A stretch of 64,000 nucleotides of DNA from assembly GCA_025093555.1 (NCBI GenBank), contig JAIWNF010000063.1, positions 186,001-250,000 of the forward strand, written 5' to 3'. The stretch comes from Circinella umbellata. Lineage: Eukaryota > Mucoromycota > Mucoromycetes > Mucorales > Lichtheimiaceae. Below, one piece after another: positions 24,917 to 37,300 of the stretch. Position 1 is the stretch's first letter, and every line of letters begins with the position of its first letter. Below the pieces are notes generated by a model. It did not search any database. It had not been told where the DNA came from and saw only the letters and a list, made by a program, of their open reading frames with translations. A program made the translations under genes and the position numbers.

Positions 24917-26711
24917 TTAAAAAGAAAAAGGAGAGAAACAGAAGGATTGTTTTTTGTTTGTTTTTTCTTAAAATATATACATTCGCACATATATATATCA
25001 TCATCATATCCACTACCATCCTTTTTATCATATACACGTAAAGACATATACATATATAAAAAAGATAAAAAAAAGAATCATAACATCTAATGATCACTGA
25101 TAACGATAACAACTCTCATGTAAATAAAAAAAAATTAAGGTTGGGTCTCTTTTTTTTCATCCACTTTTTTTTTCTTGAGGATCAGTGAGTAATTAGACAC
25201 AGTGTATAGTAATATTTTCATGATACTGTAATTGTTTCTCTACATCCATGAAATCTTGGTGGGCTCAAGTATATTATTACCAAAATGTTCAGGAAAACAT
25301 ATCTAGGTCAATTTAGTAAAAAAAATACGGGCAAGGTTTATATGCGTGATGAGCATTAAAAAAATACTTTTTTTTTTGGGTTACTATCGAATACGGAGTG
25401 GTGCTAGTAATGATATTGGTGAAGAAGCTGTCGCTAAAGAGCGGTTGCCGGCACGGTGATATCATACTTTTTCAAAATCCTCTCGCTTGTTGTCCTTTTA
25501 TTAATAATGATTGCACTAGCACCAGTATCTTATACAGTAGCTATTCTCAATCAGACGAAGAAGTATATTTTGCCCTGCAGAAGTACATAACCTTTCATAT
25601 TGCATATTATCCCTTGAATAAATGGCAACCACAATCTTGAGTAAGAACATAACTGACATTTGAACTATTATTGACAAAAAATATACGTATTACTAAACTA
25701 GGTATGATGATCGCCACTTTCTAGGCATAAAGTAGACACAAAAAAGAAGATCATGAGTAAAATGTTTCTAATTAATTGATTTGAAACTAAAGCTCCCTTA
25801 AAAGCTTTGAGTCCAAACCCAAGTGAATTCATCGTTTGGTGAATGTAAAAATTTATTGTTCATTCATATTCAAATATTAAATAGCATAAATATTAATGAC
25901 AAAGTTTAACTGAACGTTAGTAACTGAAAGTAAGTACAGCAGTTGCATGAGAAAAATGTACATTACGTATCATTATGAGTATGAAATATTAATACATTAT
26001 GTGCAACATCTTAAGATATTGAGAATACGCTGTTAATAAAACATGTTAAGGGTGGTGAAGCAAAAAGAAGCATGATGCATTATTGTAAATAGTAACCGCT
26101 GTAAAATGTACTATGTATAAAATTTATATAGAGATCTATATAGACTGCTAGATAGAAATGACATAATACCTATAGATGATAGTGTTAGCATACATATCAT
26201 GATAGCAATACTGGAAACAAAACAACGGCTTATTTTTATCAGAAGACAGTTTAATAGCAGTAAATCTGTTACGGCTGCTATCAAATCAAAAGAAATTAGT
26301 ATATTGAGAAGGATAATTGTTTCAAACATCATTAACTCTCTTCGAAAATTGATATAGCTACTTCAAAGATAATTAATTCATCATTAATCGATAAATTTAT
26401 ACAAAACCCTTTTAGATAATAAACTTATTGTGGTTATATTAGCATAGGATCCCCTATTCTGTAAATTTGTAATGAAAGTACTTAGTAAGCTTATATACTT
26501 ATAAATTAAACGATTGATACAAGTATAGTGCTAATAATATTTACTGTGAATACGTAGTAATAGATAGCAGCTATAGTAGTGAAAGGATATACTGAAAATG
26601 ACAAGATGCCTAGATATGCATAATTGAATAAATAAATTGGATTCAGACGTGTAGAAAATTTCTCCTCTTTTTTTTTAAGTATTTGTGATCTCTCTCATTC
26701 AGTTGTACTCA
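24917..26711. other. Intergenic, AT-rich, no gene seen
   Basis: Only short low-complexity frames are present, for example 25398-25640, which has no recognisable family. Confidence 0.5.
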
Positions 26712-27506
26712 ATGGCAGCAACATCACCCAGTAAAAGTGATCGAGAACGAGTTGCATTATTAAACAAATATGAAGAATTTATCAATTTAAAACTGAAACC
26801 CAACTTAAAAGCAACACTTGATGCACGAGACGTAATTTTTGATACCATTTCTGAGTAGTATGTTATATTTTATGCATGTTTATAATGTATAGAAAAGATT
26901 ATTATCATTACTACACTTTTTCTTTCGAATCTTGCTTGCTGATAATTTAACAAACACATGAAATAAAATAAAAAAAAATAGTCAAAAACTAAAATCACAG
27001 ATTGAACTTATGCAACAGAATGAGTTGGACGAACTGAAGACAATGGTTGATCTTGGTACCCAGTTTTATGTGCAGGCCCACATGTAAGTGAAGAAGAATA
27101 GTCAAATACAATAAGGGTTATCTCTACAAACAATCGGCACTAATGATAATAATACTGATGATGATGGTGACAATGATGATAGACCGGATACAAAATACAT
27201 TTATGTCAATGTCGGCTTCGGATTCCATGTACAATTTACTTTGGATGAAGCAAAAGAGTTTATTGATAAAAAGGAACAACAGTTACAAAGGTATTATATA
27301 AGCTAATGTTGTATGTGATGATGTTGATATTTTTCTAATATTATTATCATTAGTACTGCGAACAAATATTCAAGAGATGCGGATAAGATTAGAGCACATA
27401 TAAAAATGGTAAGTTTAGTATAAAAGCTGTTCCTATGAAACAAATGAACTCATTCTGTGTATTGAAATAATAGACATTTGAAGCGATCTCGGAAATCTTA
27501 CGGTGA
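26712..27506 (+). CDS. UXT: UXT-like prefoldin alpha-subunit protein
   Basis: UXT is an alpha-type prefoldin found in the R2TP/URI prefoldin-like chaperone module. The five exons are 26712-26857, 26982-27083, 27183-27290, 27354-27408 and 27474-27506, giving 147 residues (human UXT has 157). Phases match at every junction. Two coiled-coil helices flank a beta-hairpin core: the N-terminal helix has LLNKYEEFINLKLKPNLK, the core has MVDLGTQFYVQAHIPDT then YIYVNVGFGFHVQFTLDEA, and the C-terminal helix runs through FIDKKEQQLQ to the end. VDLG...F and PDT...YV.VG.GF..E.TL.EA are UXT hallmarks. Prefoldin 5 is the main alternative but fits less well. Confidence 0.85.
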
Positions 27507-27832
27507 TAAAGAAAGAGGAGGATAAAAAAAAGTTTTTAATATAATATAAATAGTTTTAATTCATCATAGCAGCATCTAACATATAATACATAGCAACAAT
27601 AGCATCAGGAATTGCTATCACAAGATATACCTACTATTATTATTAATTTGGTGGGCGAGGGGTGGGTGATATGGAGCAATAAAACTTAATGACTTCGATT
27701 TATTTAACGTGCATCAATGAAGAAAGAATATACTGAGACAAAGACAAAGGAAGTAATATTCACGTCACCACCAATATCGCACTATAATTTTTTTATTTGG
27801 GGGGGGGACATTAATTTCTTGGGGGGTCTGTC

Positions 27833-27857
27833 CAGGGCCGGTCTTAACAAGCAATAA
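27833..27857. repeat. hAT-like terminal motif, possible relic
   Basis: CAGGGCCGGTCTTAAC resembles the terminal inverted repeats of many hAT transposons (CAGGGCCGG...). It follows two G-runs. I found no inverted partner or 8-bp duplication nearby, so it may be a relic or chance. Confidence 0.25.
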
Positions 27858-28001
27858 ACGTCATGGGGTGGGTGGCTTGACGCATTTTCAGACAAGTGGC
27901 TCTCTTATACTTCTCTCGGTCTACTTTTTCACCCTGTTTTCAAGATATTATATATAAACTTTACAAAACGCAACGTATTGCGACAACAGTATGAAAGCGG
28001 A

Positions 28002-30263
28002 ATGCTCCTTGGCTCTTGTTTGTGTCCCACCCAACGTCATGTCTCGAGAAACACACGCTCTTTATTATTCTCAGTACACAATAATTTAAAAACGAAACGC
28101 ACCAACGTACCACCGAACGCGGCATTCTGCCGACCGTTATCATATTATAAATATTCAGACCTAAATACAAAATATACATCATCGCAACACATATTGCCAC
28201 CATGTACACCACGACTATATCGAGGACTATCAACTTGTCAACCCGCTTCCTCCATTGTGACGCGATCGGTAATACCACTGACTGATGAAGAAGAGGGAGC
28301 AGAAGGCGACATGGACGATGAAGGTATAATAGCCGATGACACCATGTTGCAAAGAATCGATAGTAGTCCAGTTGACATTTTGGCCCTGATTGAGAATGCA
28401 GAAAAGAAACAAAAACAGCTAGAAGTAGATGACAATAAAAATAAAAATAGCAACGACAAAAAACGACGACGACAAACGACAAGCGCAGACGATGATCGAC
28501 CTTATTGTAGCGTAACGGATTTGGAAATCATGGTTAATACACACCAATTCTTACAAGCGTTGGAAGCACTTTGTCATACACACCGTTTAACATATTATCC
28601 AACAAATATACGCCATAAACTATACAGCAAGATTGCACAACTTGACGCACCCGACATTGTTCAACTCATCCGGCCATGGGCCATCTCACATAACAGTGAT
28701 AATACCCGAGTATGGCGCGTCATAAGGGAGTCATCCAAATTTTTGAACCGTGACAAGATGATAAAGATGATTCAATATTGTTGTGAATCAAATACTGAAG
28801 AGGATGAACGGCTCCAACTCCATTTATTTACTCGTTTTCTTTCGAATTACCGGAACGATGAAATAGATATGAACAACCTGCTTCGAGTGATACCCCAAAT
28901 GAATAGCATAGCTATCAAACTATTCAATATGGCAATGAATATAGGTTTACGTCAAAAAAGGATGGAGGATGTGGAATTATTACTACATGAAATGGAAACA
29001 CGGAAAGTCGACATGGATGCAGCATCTTACAATATTTTGATTCGTTCAAAACTCAAACAAGGCAAATGGGCTGTAAAAAATGCCAAAGCCCTTTATGATG
29101 AAATGGAATTACACAATGTTAACCCTACCATGGCGACTTTTAATACATTTATTGATTATTCTTGCCGTTATTTATTGTGGGATGATTTGGAAATGTGGAT
29201 GGATAGGATGAAGGACAAAGGGTTCCATGGAAACTCAATTACATCACGAATATTATTGGATGTAATGCTTACACAAAAGTATGAACGAAGGGTCGCCAAG
29301 GCATTCGAACGTGTCGCTTCCATTGCTCCTATGTCGGTAGATGAAGATACATTGAATCCAGTCATTGCGATTCTTTTACGTCATAAACGAACATTAACAG
29401 CTTTATCACTACTTGACAAGATCTTTTTGCCCTTTCAGTATGAGCCGTCATCATCGCCATTACCACCTCCTACCATATATGCTTACAACCTTCTGATTCA
29501 CGGTCTCTCACAAAAAGGTGATCTGGAAGCAGCTCATCAAGTTCTTGATGGGATGCTTTTCAAAAACGACCATCGGATACCCCAACCGGATATAGTCAGC
29601 TATACAACATTAATTCATGGATATATTCGAAAAGCAGAATCTCATGACATTGATATCGATGTCATTCTTCGACTCTATCAACAAATGTTTGCAAGTGGAC
29701 TAAAATCAAATGACAAATTACAGACCGTTCTTTTACATGGTATTATTAAGTCACGCCATGTTAAGATTGATAAAGCACGCAGACTGTTCGATATGATGAT
29801 TGAACAAGATGACAAGAAAAGACGAGTGGATGACGAAGACGAAGACGAAGATATACGGCTGAACCAAGCGATCGCATACAATTTAATGATGGATGGATAT
29901 TTTCTTCACACATATTATCGAAATCAACGATATGGGCTCACAACGTCATCCATTGAACCTCAACTCATATTACTTGAAAATGCAATTAAAAAAAAGCTGA
30001 AACTCACGACATCTTCTTTAAATATTTGGATTCGTGGAGTGGTTATATTCAATAAGGATCTCTATGCGGCAGAAGCATTAATTCGACAATTCAAACAACT
30101 GGGTATTCAACCTAATGAAAGAACTATGTGGTATATTTGCCGGACGGCGTATTTAAAGGGTAGATATGATATGGCACGACGGTGGTTAGAAGAATATGAA
30201 ACGGAAGGTCGTATAATACGTGGACGAGGCCTTTGTGAACTGAAGAAGCAGCTACAGATATAA
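28002..30263 (+). CDS. Pentatricopeptide-repeat protein, probably mitochondrial
   Basis: PPR proteins bind organelle RNA and act in its processing, stability or translation. This is one exon of 753 residues starting at the first ATG of the frame (28002). The N-terminus is rich in Arg, Ser and Thr with few acidic residues (CPTQRHVSRNTRSLLF), as expected of a mitochondrial presequence. It is followed by an acidic and Lys-rich disordered part (about 85-160). PPR motifs occupy roughly 260-740, for example AASYNILIRSKLKQGKW, ATFNTFIDYSCR, YAYNLLIHGLSQKGDLEAA, PDIVSYTTLIHGYIRK and the last RQFKQLGIQPNERTMW. No PPR-linked catalytic domain is seen. Confidence 0.88.
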   Translation: MLLGSCLCPTQRHVSRNTRSLLFSVHNNLKTKRTNVPPNAAFCRPLSYYKYSDLNTKYTSSQHILPPCTPRLYRGLSTCQPASSIVTRSVIPLTDEEEGAEGDMDDEGIIADDTMLQRIDSSPVDILALIENAEKKQKQLEVDDNKNKNSNDKKRRRQTTSADDDRPYCSVTDLEIMVNTHQFLQALEALCHTHRLTYYPTNIRHKLYSKIAQLDAPDIVQLIRPWAISHNSDNTRVWRVIRESSKFLNRDKMIKMIQYCCESNTEEDERLQLHLFTRFLSNYRNDEIDMNNLLRVIPQMNSIAIKLFNMAMNIGLRQKRMEDVELLLHEMETRKVDMDAASYNILIRSKLKQGKWAVKNAKALYDEMELHNVNPTMATFNTFIDYSCRYLLWDDLEMWMDRMKDKGFHGNSITSRILLDVMLTQKYERRVAKAFERVASIAPMSVDEDTLNPVIAILLRHKRTLTALSLLDKIFLPFQYEPSSSPLPPPTIYAYNLLIHGLSQKGDLEAAHQVLDGMLFKNDHRIPQPDIVSYTTLIHGYIRKAESHDIDIDVILRLYQQMFASGLKSNDKLQTVLLHGIIKSRHVKIDKARRLFDMMIEQDDKKRRVDDEDEDEDIRLNQAIAYNLMMDGYFLHTYYRNQRYGLTTSSIEPQLILLENAIKKKLKLTTSSLNIWIRGVVIFNKDLYAAEALIRQFKQLGIQPNERTMWYICRTAYLKGRYDMARRWLEEYETEGRIIRGRGLCELKKQLQI

Positions 30264-31459
30264 ACTTTTCTTATTCTATATATATTTTTCTTTTTTGTGT
30301 TCTATTTTATTTTTATAATTCCCTCCCTCCCCTTTCTTCCATTCTTTTTGTTATCTTGTATTATAATAGACCCCACATCATTCCCATTTCCATCGCAATA
30401 GATTACCATATGTTTTTTTCTTTTTTCTTTTTAATTACTTGTTAGTAGTGTGGTATAATAGTTTTTATTATACGAAATCATGTTTTTCTTAACAAAACAG
30501 ATTTTGTACGACATATTTTTTTTGCTGCAAGAGATACGCGATGTGTGGTCCGTGTTCACCCGTTTACAATCTCTAATTTTTTTCTTTCGCTCTTGGCAAG
30601 ACATTATGTTTTTCGCAAGCTCAAATTTATATTTCTGCTGGTAGATTATTGATATCCATCCAACAAAAGTAAGACAGCAAATGTTCAATCAAGTTGCAAT
30701 TCAGTAGAAAAAAAGCAGCCGGATGAAACAAGAACGCTCCTAGGCAACAACAATTAAGTTTACAGACTATTATATTCTTTCAAATGACAATAATATGACT
30801 GCGAATAATAACAATTATACATCGCCCGCCCCTTAACAAGAAAATGATATGATGAAAATGACGAGAGCCGAGACTCTAAACAAACCCGAATTATGCAAGT
30901 TTCTTTGTGTAACAAAAACATTCAATGTTAATTTGTTTGTCTCTCTTTCAACAATATATGTTATATGCAGCATGTGTTTTTTTATATTTTTTACTCTTAT
31001 CACTCAATTAGACTGCGTTCTCATGCGTATGAGCTTTAAAGTATCTTAGTATTTTGCATGTTGAACAAAAGGTTCTTTTCTTGTATGTTTTTTTTCTAAG
31101 AAAAAAAGACAGACGGAAAGCTAGTGAAGTAAATGATAAAATAAAAAATATTGTAAGCATACAAGATGGATAAGATTTTCAATTTTTTTTTTGTAGAGAT
31201 TTCATGTTTTACAAGCTTTGGTTGACAGATTATTTATTTATTTATTTATTTTGTGCTGAGGAGACAATGATCTGAGAAGATAAAGTAAAGTGAATTCTTA
31301 TTTGTTACTATTGTTTTCCATATGAGATGAGCAAAACGTCTCTCTTTCTCTTAATCAATCTTTTTTTTTTTTTGAGTTTTGACATTACACTTTTTCATCT
31401 ATCTGAAACTACACATAAAAAGAACTGTGACTAGGAAAACTGTTACTGTTAAAAAAGCG
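30264..31459. other. Intergenic, AT-rich, no gene seen
   Basis: The stretch holds a T-rich 3' flank of the PPR gene and microsatellite-like runs such as TTTA repeats near 31230. No supported feature was found. Confidence 0.5.
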
Positions 31460-33343
31460 ATGAATGACCAATTTCCCGTTTTTGATCAATGTACCGCATA
31501 TCGAGGTAATGCTCTCACATATACTTTTGTATTTGACAAAGTGAATGGTTTCTGTGGCAACCTGAGGGATAAAATTCGTGTTTATGATTTCCTGCTGACT
31601 TTTCATATGTATAATAAAAAAAAACCAGCTCATCACCAACGAGACTACCATAATGCTCTGGATACTACAAATCCTGAGAATACCATATCTAAAACTCATC
31701 ATATACTTCGTGTCCGTATATCTGATGAGTCAAAAAAATGTAAGTTAGAATGACCCTTTCTATGCTCAAAAAAAAAAAAAGAAAAATGAAATAAACAAAC
31801 GATTCGTTACGGCACATTGTTAACTAACCATACCATTTTTTTTTCTAGTGACCTCTGCAGCACTTCGATCCCCAGTAATGATTCCTTTCGATAAACGAGT
31901 AGGTGGCTACACTACATATTATGCTGATAATGAGCGTGTTGAAGAACTACCACAGCCAATGCCACTAGGTTACGAGCAATTTCGATATCAACAACATTCC
32001 CACACAAGCTTATTCAGTACCCCGCCGAGCACTACGATAATTAAACAAAACACATTATTGTCTTCCAACAATCTTCAAATGAATAAGTCTTCTTATCATC
32101 CTATTAGCTCTGCTTCAGTTGATACCATTGTTCGAGCTTGTGCAATCCATCATTGTCATCAACAGCAGCAGCAACCACAAGTAATTTACGATGGTTCTCC
32201 AGTTACCATTCCTACTTCTTCTTGGTCGCATGCCATTAGTTCGGCATCTTTTACATCTTTAATTTCCAATACATCAACGATAACTCCACCAACAAGTAGT
32301 AATTCTGAAAAAAGTAACAATGTTAGTATTGTAGTACAATCTCCCATTGAAAAGCAGACGACCTCTCCGATCTCTCCCAAAAAGAACATTACTATACCAT
32401 CAATCGAGGACGAAAAGAATACCAAGGAAAAACTACGGCCCAAGAGAAATAATGCAACCAAGTTGCTTTCGGAATCCCTTTCTTACGCCGTGGCCATAGC
32501 AAATAATCCACCGAAAAATCCCAAGATATATGCTGTTGCAAAAATTTCTAATGTGCGTGTAATTCCAGAAGATTGACGTGTTATGTTAGTGTTTAGAAAG
32601 TAGATATTTTATAGCTCCGTAATAACATTAATTTCTCATCTCTTGTCCTAATAGATTCCTTGGAATGTCTCGATTCATGACATTGAAGAGCTCTTCAAGA
32701 TTCCTGAAATCGGTATCAAGTTACCTAGTAAGCAAGAAACAGCCCAATATATACATGTAAGAGACAAAGCCATTTCCTATGTGTTATTTGTCTTTTTTAT
32801 TGGATGGATACAGACCATCCGTTCCTTTTTTTAATTATTTTGCTGTTCCTTTTCCGCTTTTCATAGATTATTATTGACAAGTCAAGTGGCAAAACCTTGT
32901 CAGAAGCATACGTAGAGTTTGAGTCCGAGCATGACATCAACAAAGTATTTCAAAAAGTAAAGACACCCCACGTAAAAAACCGTCGAGTATACATTACCAG
33001 AAGTTCTCCTGAACAACTTTTTCGAGCTGTGTTCCCCCGTTGGCGTGGTGTTTTTATTAATGACATACCATCCACTGGCGATAAACAAAAGTATCAAGAA
33101 ATAACAACACCTCATCTATCATCAATTATCGCTTCTTCTTCTTCTTCTTCTTCTTCTTCTTCTTCTTCTCCTCCACCGCCACCGCCACCGCCATTTGTGA
33201 AAGGACATGAATATGACTCGCTCTTGGCGGTTTGTCGTAACTTCAAAGTAATATAAAAAAACAGAATACCTCTTAATATAGAATTACCAAGATACAGTAA
33301 CAAACATATACATTCGTATGCATATTAATTACTTCTCTCTTGC

Positions 33344-33375
<32 letters not shown>

Positions 33376-33976
33376 CATTTCTCTCGGAAATGCGCCGAAA
33401 GGCCATTCGAAAATTTTATTTCGATGATTGTCAAATTTCCTTGGGAGCACCCTACGATTATTACAACAATGCAGCGAGACCACCTTTATGAGTATTACAA
33501 GTTAGCAACTGGTAATCAATATTATATAGTTATATTGGGTGGTTTGTTAAGAGTTATGCAATGATTTTTAAGTTAAATATCCTTTTAATGATCCATATTA
33601 GGTGTATTGCATAACCATTTAGGCAAACCTAATAATCAGATTGATCGAACATTAATGCCCCGCATGGTTCGTGCTGCAATCATGTGTCTTGGATTAACAA
33701 TCCCACAAAAAAAGGGTATACTCATAGCAAGGTTTGCAAACTTTATTTTATTTTTTTCTAGTTATTTTCTTCGACATTAGTTTGTAACTATTCCTTTTTT
33801 TATAATTATCTGATAGTGATATTTTGTGTCCCACTGATCTTGTCCATCTTATTGAACCCACCTTTGAAGATGAGCTATCTTCTTCTACCAGTTTTTCGTT
33901 GGAAGAACATCACCAAGAAAAAAGCTGTGTCCCAACATTATTTTCTGAACTTTCTATTTCAGAGAACGCTGATTGA
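31460..33976 (+). CDS. RRM-domain RNA-binding protein, family not identified
   Basis: The seven exons are 31460-31739, 31849-32558, 32655-32756, 32867-33247, 33373-33511, 33602-33731 and 33817-33976, giving 633 residues; all junctions are GT-AG and in phase. The N-terminal 120 residues, up to LRSPVMIPFDKRVGGYTTYY, look folded but I cannot name them. A Ser/Thr/Gln-rich stretch follows. An RRM lies at about 325-405: KISNVRIPWNV (RNP2 position), then DKSSGKTLSEAYVEFES (RNP1 position), then NRRVYITRSSPEQLF, closest in style to hnRNP F/H-type quasi-RRMs. Ser12-Pro8 low complexity precedes a helical C-terminal domain (RKCAERPFENFISMIVKFPW). An RNA-binding role follows from the RRM; pathway unknown. 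Confidence 0.75.
33340..33371. repeat. TA dinucleotide repeat at an intron 3' end
   Basis: A run of about 15 TA units ends in the AG acceptor of the fifth exon of the RRM gene. It takes the place of a polypyrimidine tract. Confidence 0.85.
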
Positions 33977-34379
33977 TGTGCTGTTATGTATTATAAAGTA
34001 GCTGAAAACAGAAATATCCACACATTCATTTCCTGTTATTAAGTTCTCTCCTATACCTCACTTTTATGTGTGGTACTTTTCTTTCTGCATTGCTCTATTA
34101 TAACTTTGAATGTAATCTTTAGTGCCTGTTAATACGTGCTGATAAATTATCAATTGTTTTTTAAAATAATTGTATTACAGTATTCGGCAAAAAGAGCATT
34201 TGTATATTTTTTGTATGTTCTTCTTTGACTTGTTCTATTCTCTCTTAAATGGTGATATTATTTTTTACGTATTATAGTGGTCATGATGTGCCCACTCTTT
34301 TTCATACGTACCCTATTAAATAAACCATTCAATAAAATTACCTTCCTTATATGGATTAGACTTCTTTTTCTCAACTCCA

Positions 34380-37300
34380 CTACAATATTATTTGTTGTCC
34401 TTGCACTTCAAAACACTAATTCATCCGTTAATGCTACCACCGATGCTGCTGTGAGTTTTTATTTTTTTAATTCATTCAATTCAATAGAGATCTAATCATA
34501 ACTGAGTGTTAACAATTTAGGTACGCGCTGATGGTAACTTTGTTAATCGCGTTGATCTTGGTACTTTTCGCGGTCGTGGTGCGGGCAGACCTGCTAGAAG
34601 ACCCCAAATTCCTGTTGGTTATCAAAGTCAATTCGAAGAAATGTCAACTGCTGGCAGAGATGTTGTGTCTGATCCAACTTCGGAACATCGACATCGGCAT
34701 GTTTTACCCGCGATGAGTGCTCAACGTAGTGCGTGTGATGCCCGTGTATGGCCTTGTGAAAAACGCCGCAGAAATGCTGATGATACTTATGTTTATAGCA
34801 TTTGTTGTGGGTATGGGTTTGTTGATTTTTCACCAGTTTCAGGTCCTTCTGAACCGCTGTATACTTTGCTCACCAGGACGAATCAAGAATCATCCAGATT
34901 TCGCGATCAGATCCGACTTTACAATGGCGTTTTTGCCTTTGCTTCTCTTGGTGTTGATCACATTGATGAGAATTATACGAATTCAAGAGGAGGTGCTTAC
35001 TGTTTTCGGATCCAAGGATCTGTATATCATCAAATTGCTCCACTTGAACTACAAGCAGGCCGGCCTCCCCGTTTTGCTCAAATATACATATACGATACTG
35101 AAAAGCAATTAGCCATCAGACAATCAGTTTTTCCAAGTTAGTATTTATAATTTCAATATAGTTTTGAATATATTACTGTTATGTTCCATTATGGTGTCTC
35201 TGATTTTTCTCTAATTTAATTTAGATGCGGGATTGATGGATACGATATTAATTAATATACAAGAAATGTTTGAGCAACACAATCCATACGTTCAAACTTT
35301 TCAAACTGCCGCTAATCGTCTACGAGAGACACCAAATATTCACTTGAACATTCGTATCTTAAGCGATTAGCGACGTGGTAGAAATATGCAGCTCCCACTG
35401 CTAATAAGATCGCTGTTCTTATTGTGGATAGCCTAGGTGAAAAAGCTCCTCATCGCGATGTTGTTTTGTTTCGTCATGATGGAAGAATGGAGCGGATCAA
35501 GGAGACTAGCAGTTTGTATGATCCACTTTATTATGTACTAATATTTCCTAATGGGGAAACTGGTGGAGTGAAGGAATTCCTCTTCGTGGTCAACAGTCAT
35601 TAGTGCGAGAACCAGATCAACAACGACATGGTCGTCAGCACACTGTTTCTGTTCGTCAATTCTATGCTCATCGGATCTAAGAACGAAATTAAGCTTTGTT
35701 ACATCTGTATGGTCGGCTTTGACATCAGTATGTTGTTGATAGTATGCAAAGATTGAACATAAAAGTATGCACTATTATCGTTCCAACCAGAGGCAATTGC
35801 ACGCTGAGTTAGCTAGAACTTTGGGGTGACGAGTTATTCTTCCTTCTTCTCACACTGGCAGCCCCGGGTATGTAACGTTCTTTTTCAAATAATAGTATAT
35901 AAGATTATAAGACGCAACTTTTCGCAACATTGTTAAGCGATTGAGATTATGTGTGATGAGATGAAATAATATAAGAAATCTGCAAATATTTCTGTAGATT
36001 GTAAGGCTCACTTCAATTTTTTTCATAAAAAAAGATATGTGCAACAGCTTTACCAGGATGCAATGACAATTGTACGCCATTACGGAAAACCAAATCTTTT
36101 TATTACTATAACATGTAATCCTGAATGCCCTGAGATAAGAGAGGCTTTGGCTTCTAATGGACAACAAGCAGGAGATCGTCCAGATTTGGTTACACGTGTT
36201 TTCTCAGAAAAAGTTAAAGCTATTATGACAGATGATCTCAAAGGTAATAATGTTCTTGGCAAAGTTCTTGCATGGGTGATGGTAATCGAATTTCAAAAAT
36301 GCGGTCTTCCCCATGCTCACATCGTCTTAATTCTAGATGAGAATTCCAAAATACGAACTGCTGAGGATTGTTTCTGCCGATTTTCCTGATTCACAACGTT
36401 ATCCACAGGCATATGCTACAGTTACACGCAATATGATTCATACACCCTGTGGAGCACGTCTCAATATTCAGGTGGCTCGATGCGTGACAAATGGTGCATG
36501 TTCAAAAAAATATCCAAAACAATTTGCAAATGAAACTCGCTTTGATGAAAATGGAAACATAACATATCGTAGACGGAATATGCCTCACCGCACACTTGAT
36601 ACAACAATTAATAGAGCGAATTATCAAATTGGCAATCAATGGGTAGTACCCTATAATCTTTATCTCACGTCCAAATATAATTTCCATAAAAATGTCGAAA
36701 TTTGTGCAAGCAACAAGGCAGTGAAATATCTATATAAATATATTTACAAAGAATCTGATCAGGCTCATGTTACCATTGGAACTGCTCAAAATGCCACCAC
36801 TCAAAATAACAACACTGCTCAAAATGTAAAAGATGAAGGTAATACCGAAAATCAAGATAAAATCGAGTTATTTCTCAACGTCCGCTATGTCACAGCTGCA
36901 GAAAGTTGTTGCAGAATTTTTCAAAAGGATGTGCTAGACCATTTTCCTTCAGTCAAACGACTTGATATACATTTACCATTAGAAGAGCTTATATACTTTG
37001 ATGCAGATGCTAATGTTAGAGACCTACAACGTTCAGCTCGCAACAGACGTTCAACATTGACAGACTGGTTTGCTTTAAATCAACGTGACCATAAGGCGCG
37101 ACAATATATATATAGCGATATACATTCAGAATATGTATATAATAGACAGCGAGGATGGTACCACCGTAGTGGACCCCACAATCGTGGTGTGGCTCCAATA
37201 TCGCGCATGTATTTCGTTCAGCCAAAAGATTTGAAACTATAGCTTATGGCTATTACTATTACATGTTCCTGGCGCTACTAGCTTTGAAGATTTATGCACT

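Noticed and set aside
27961..28482. Minus-strand ORF over the PPR N-terminus
   Set aside because: Shadow of the PPR coding strand; Cys/Leu/Val rich without a family.
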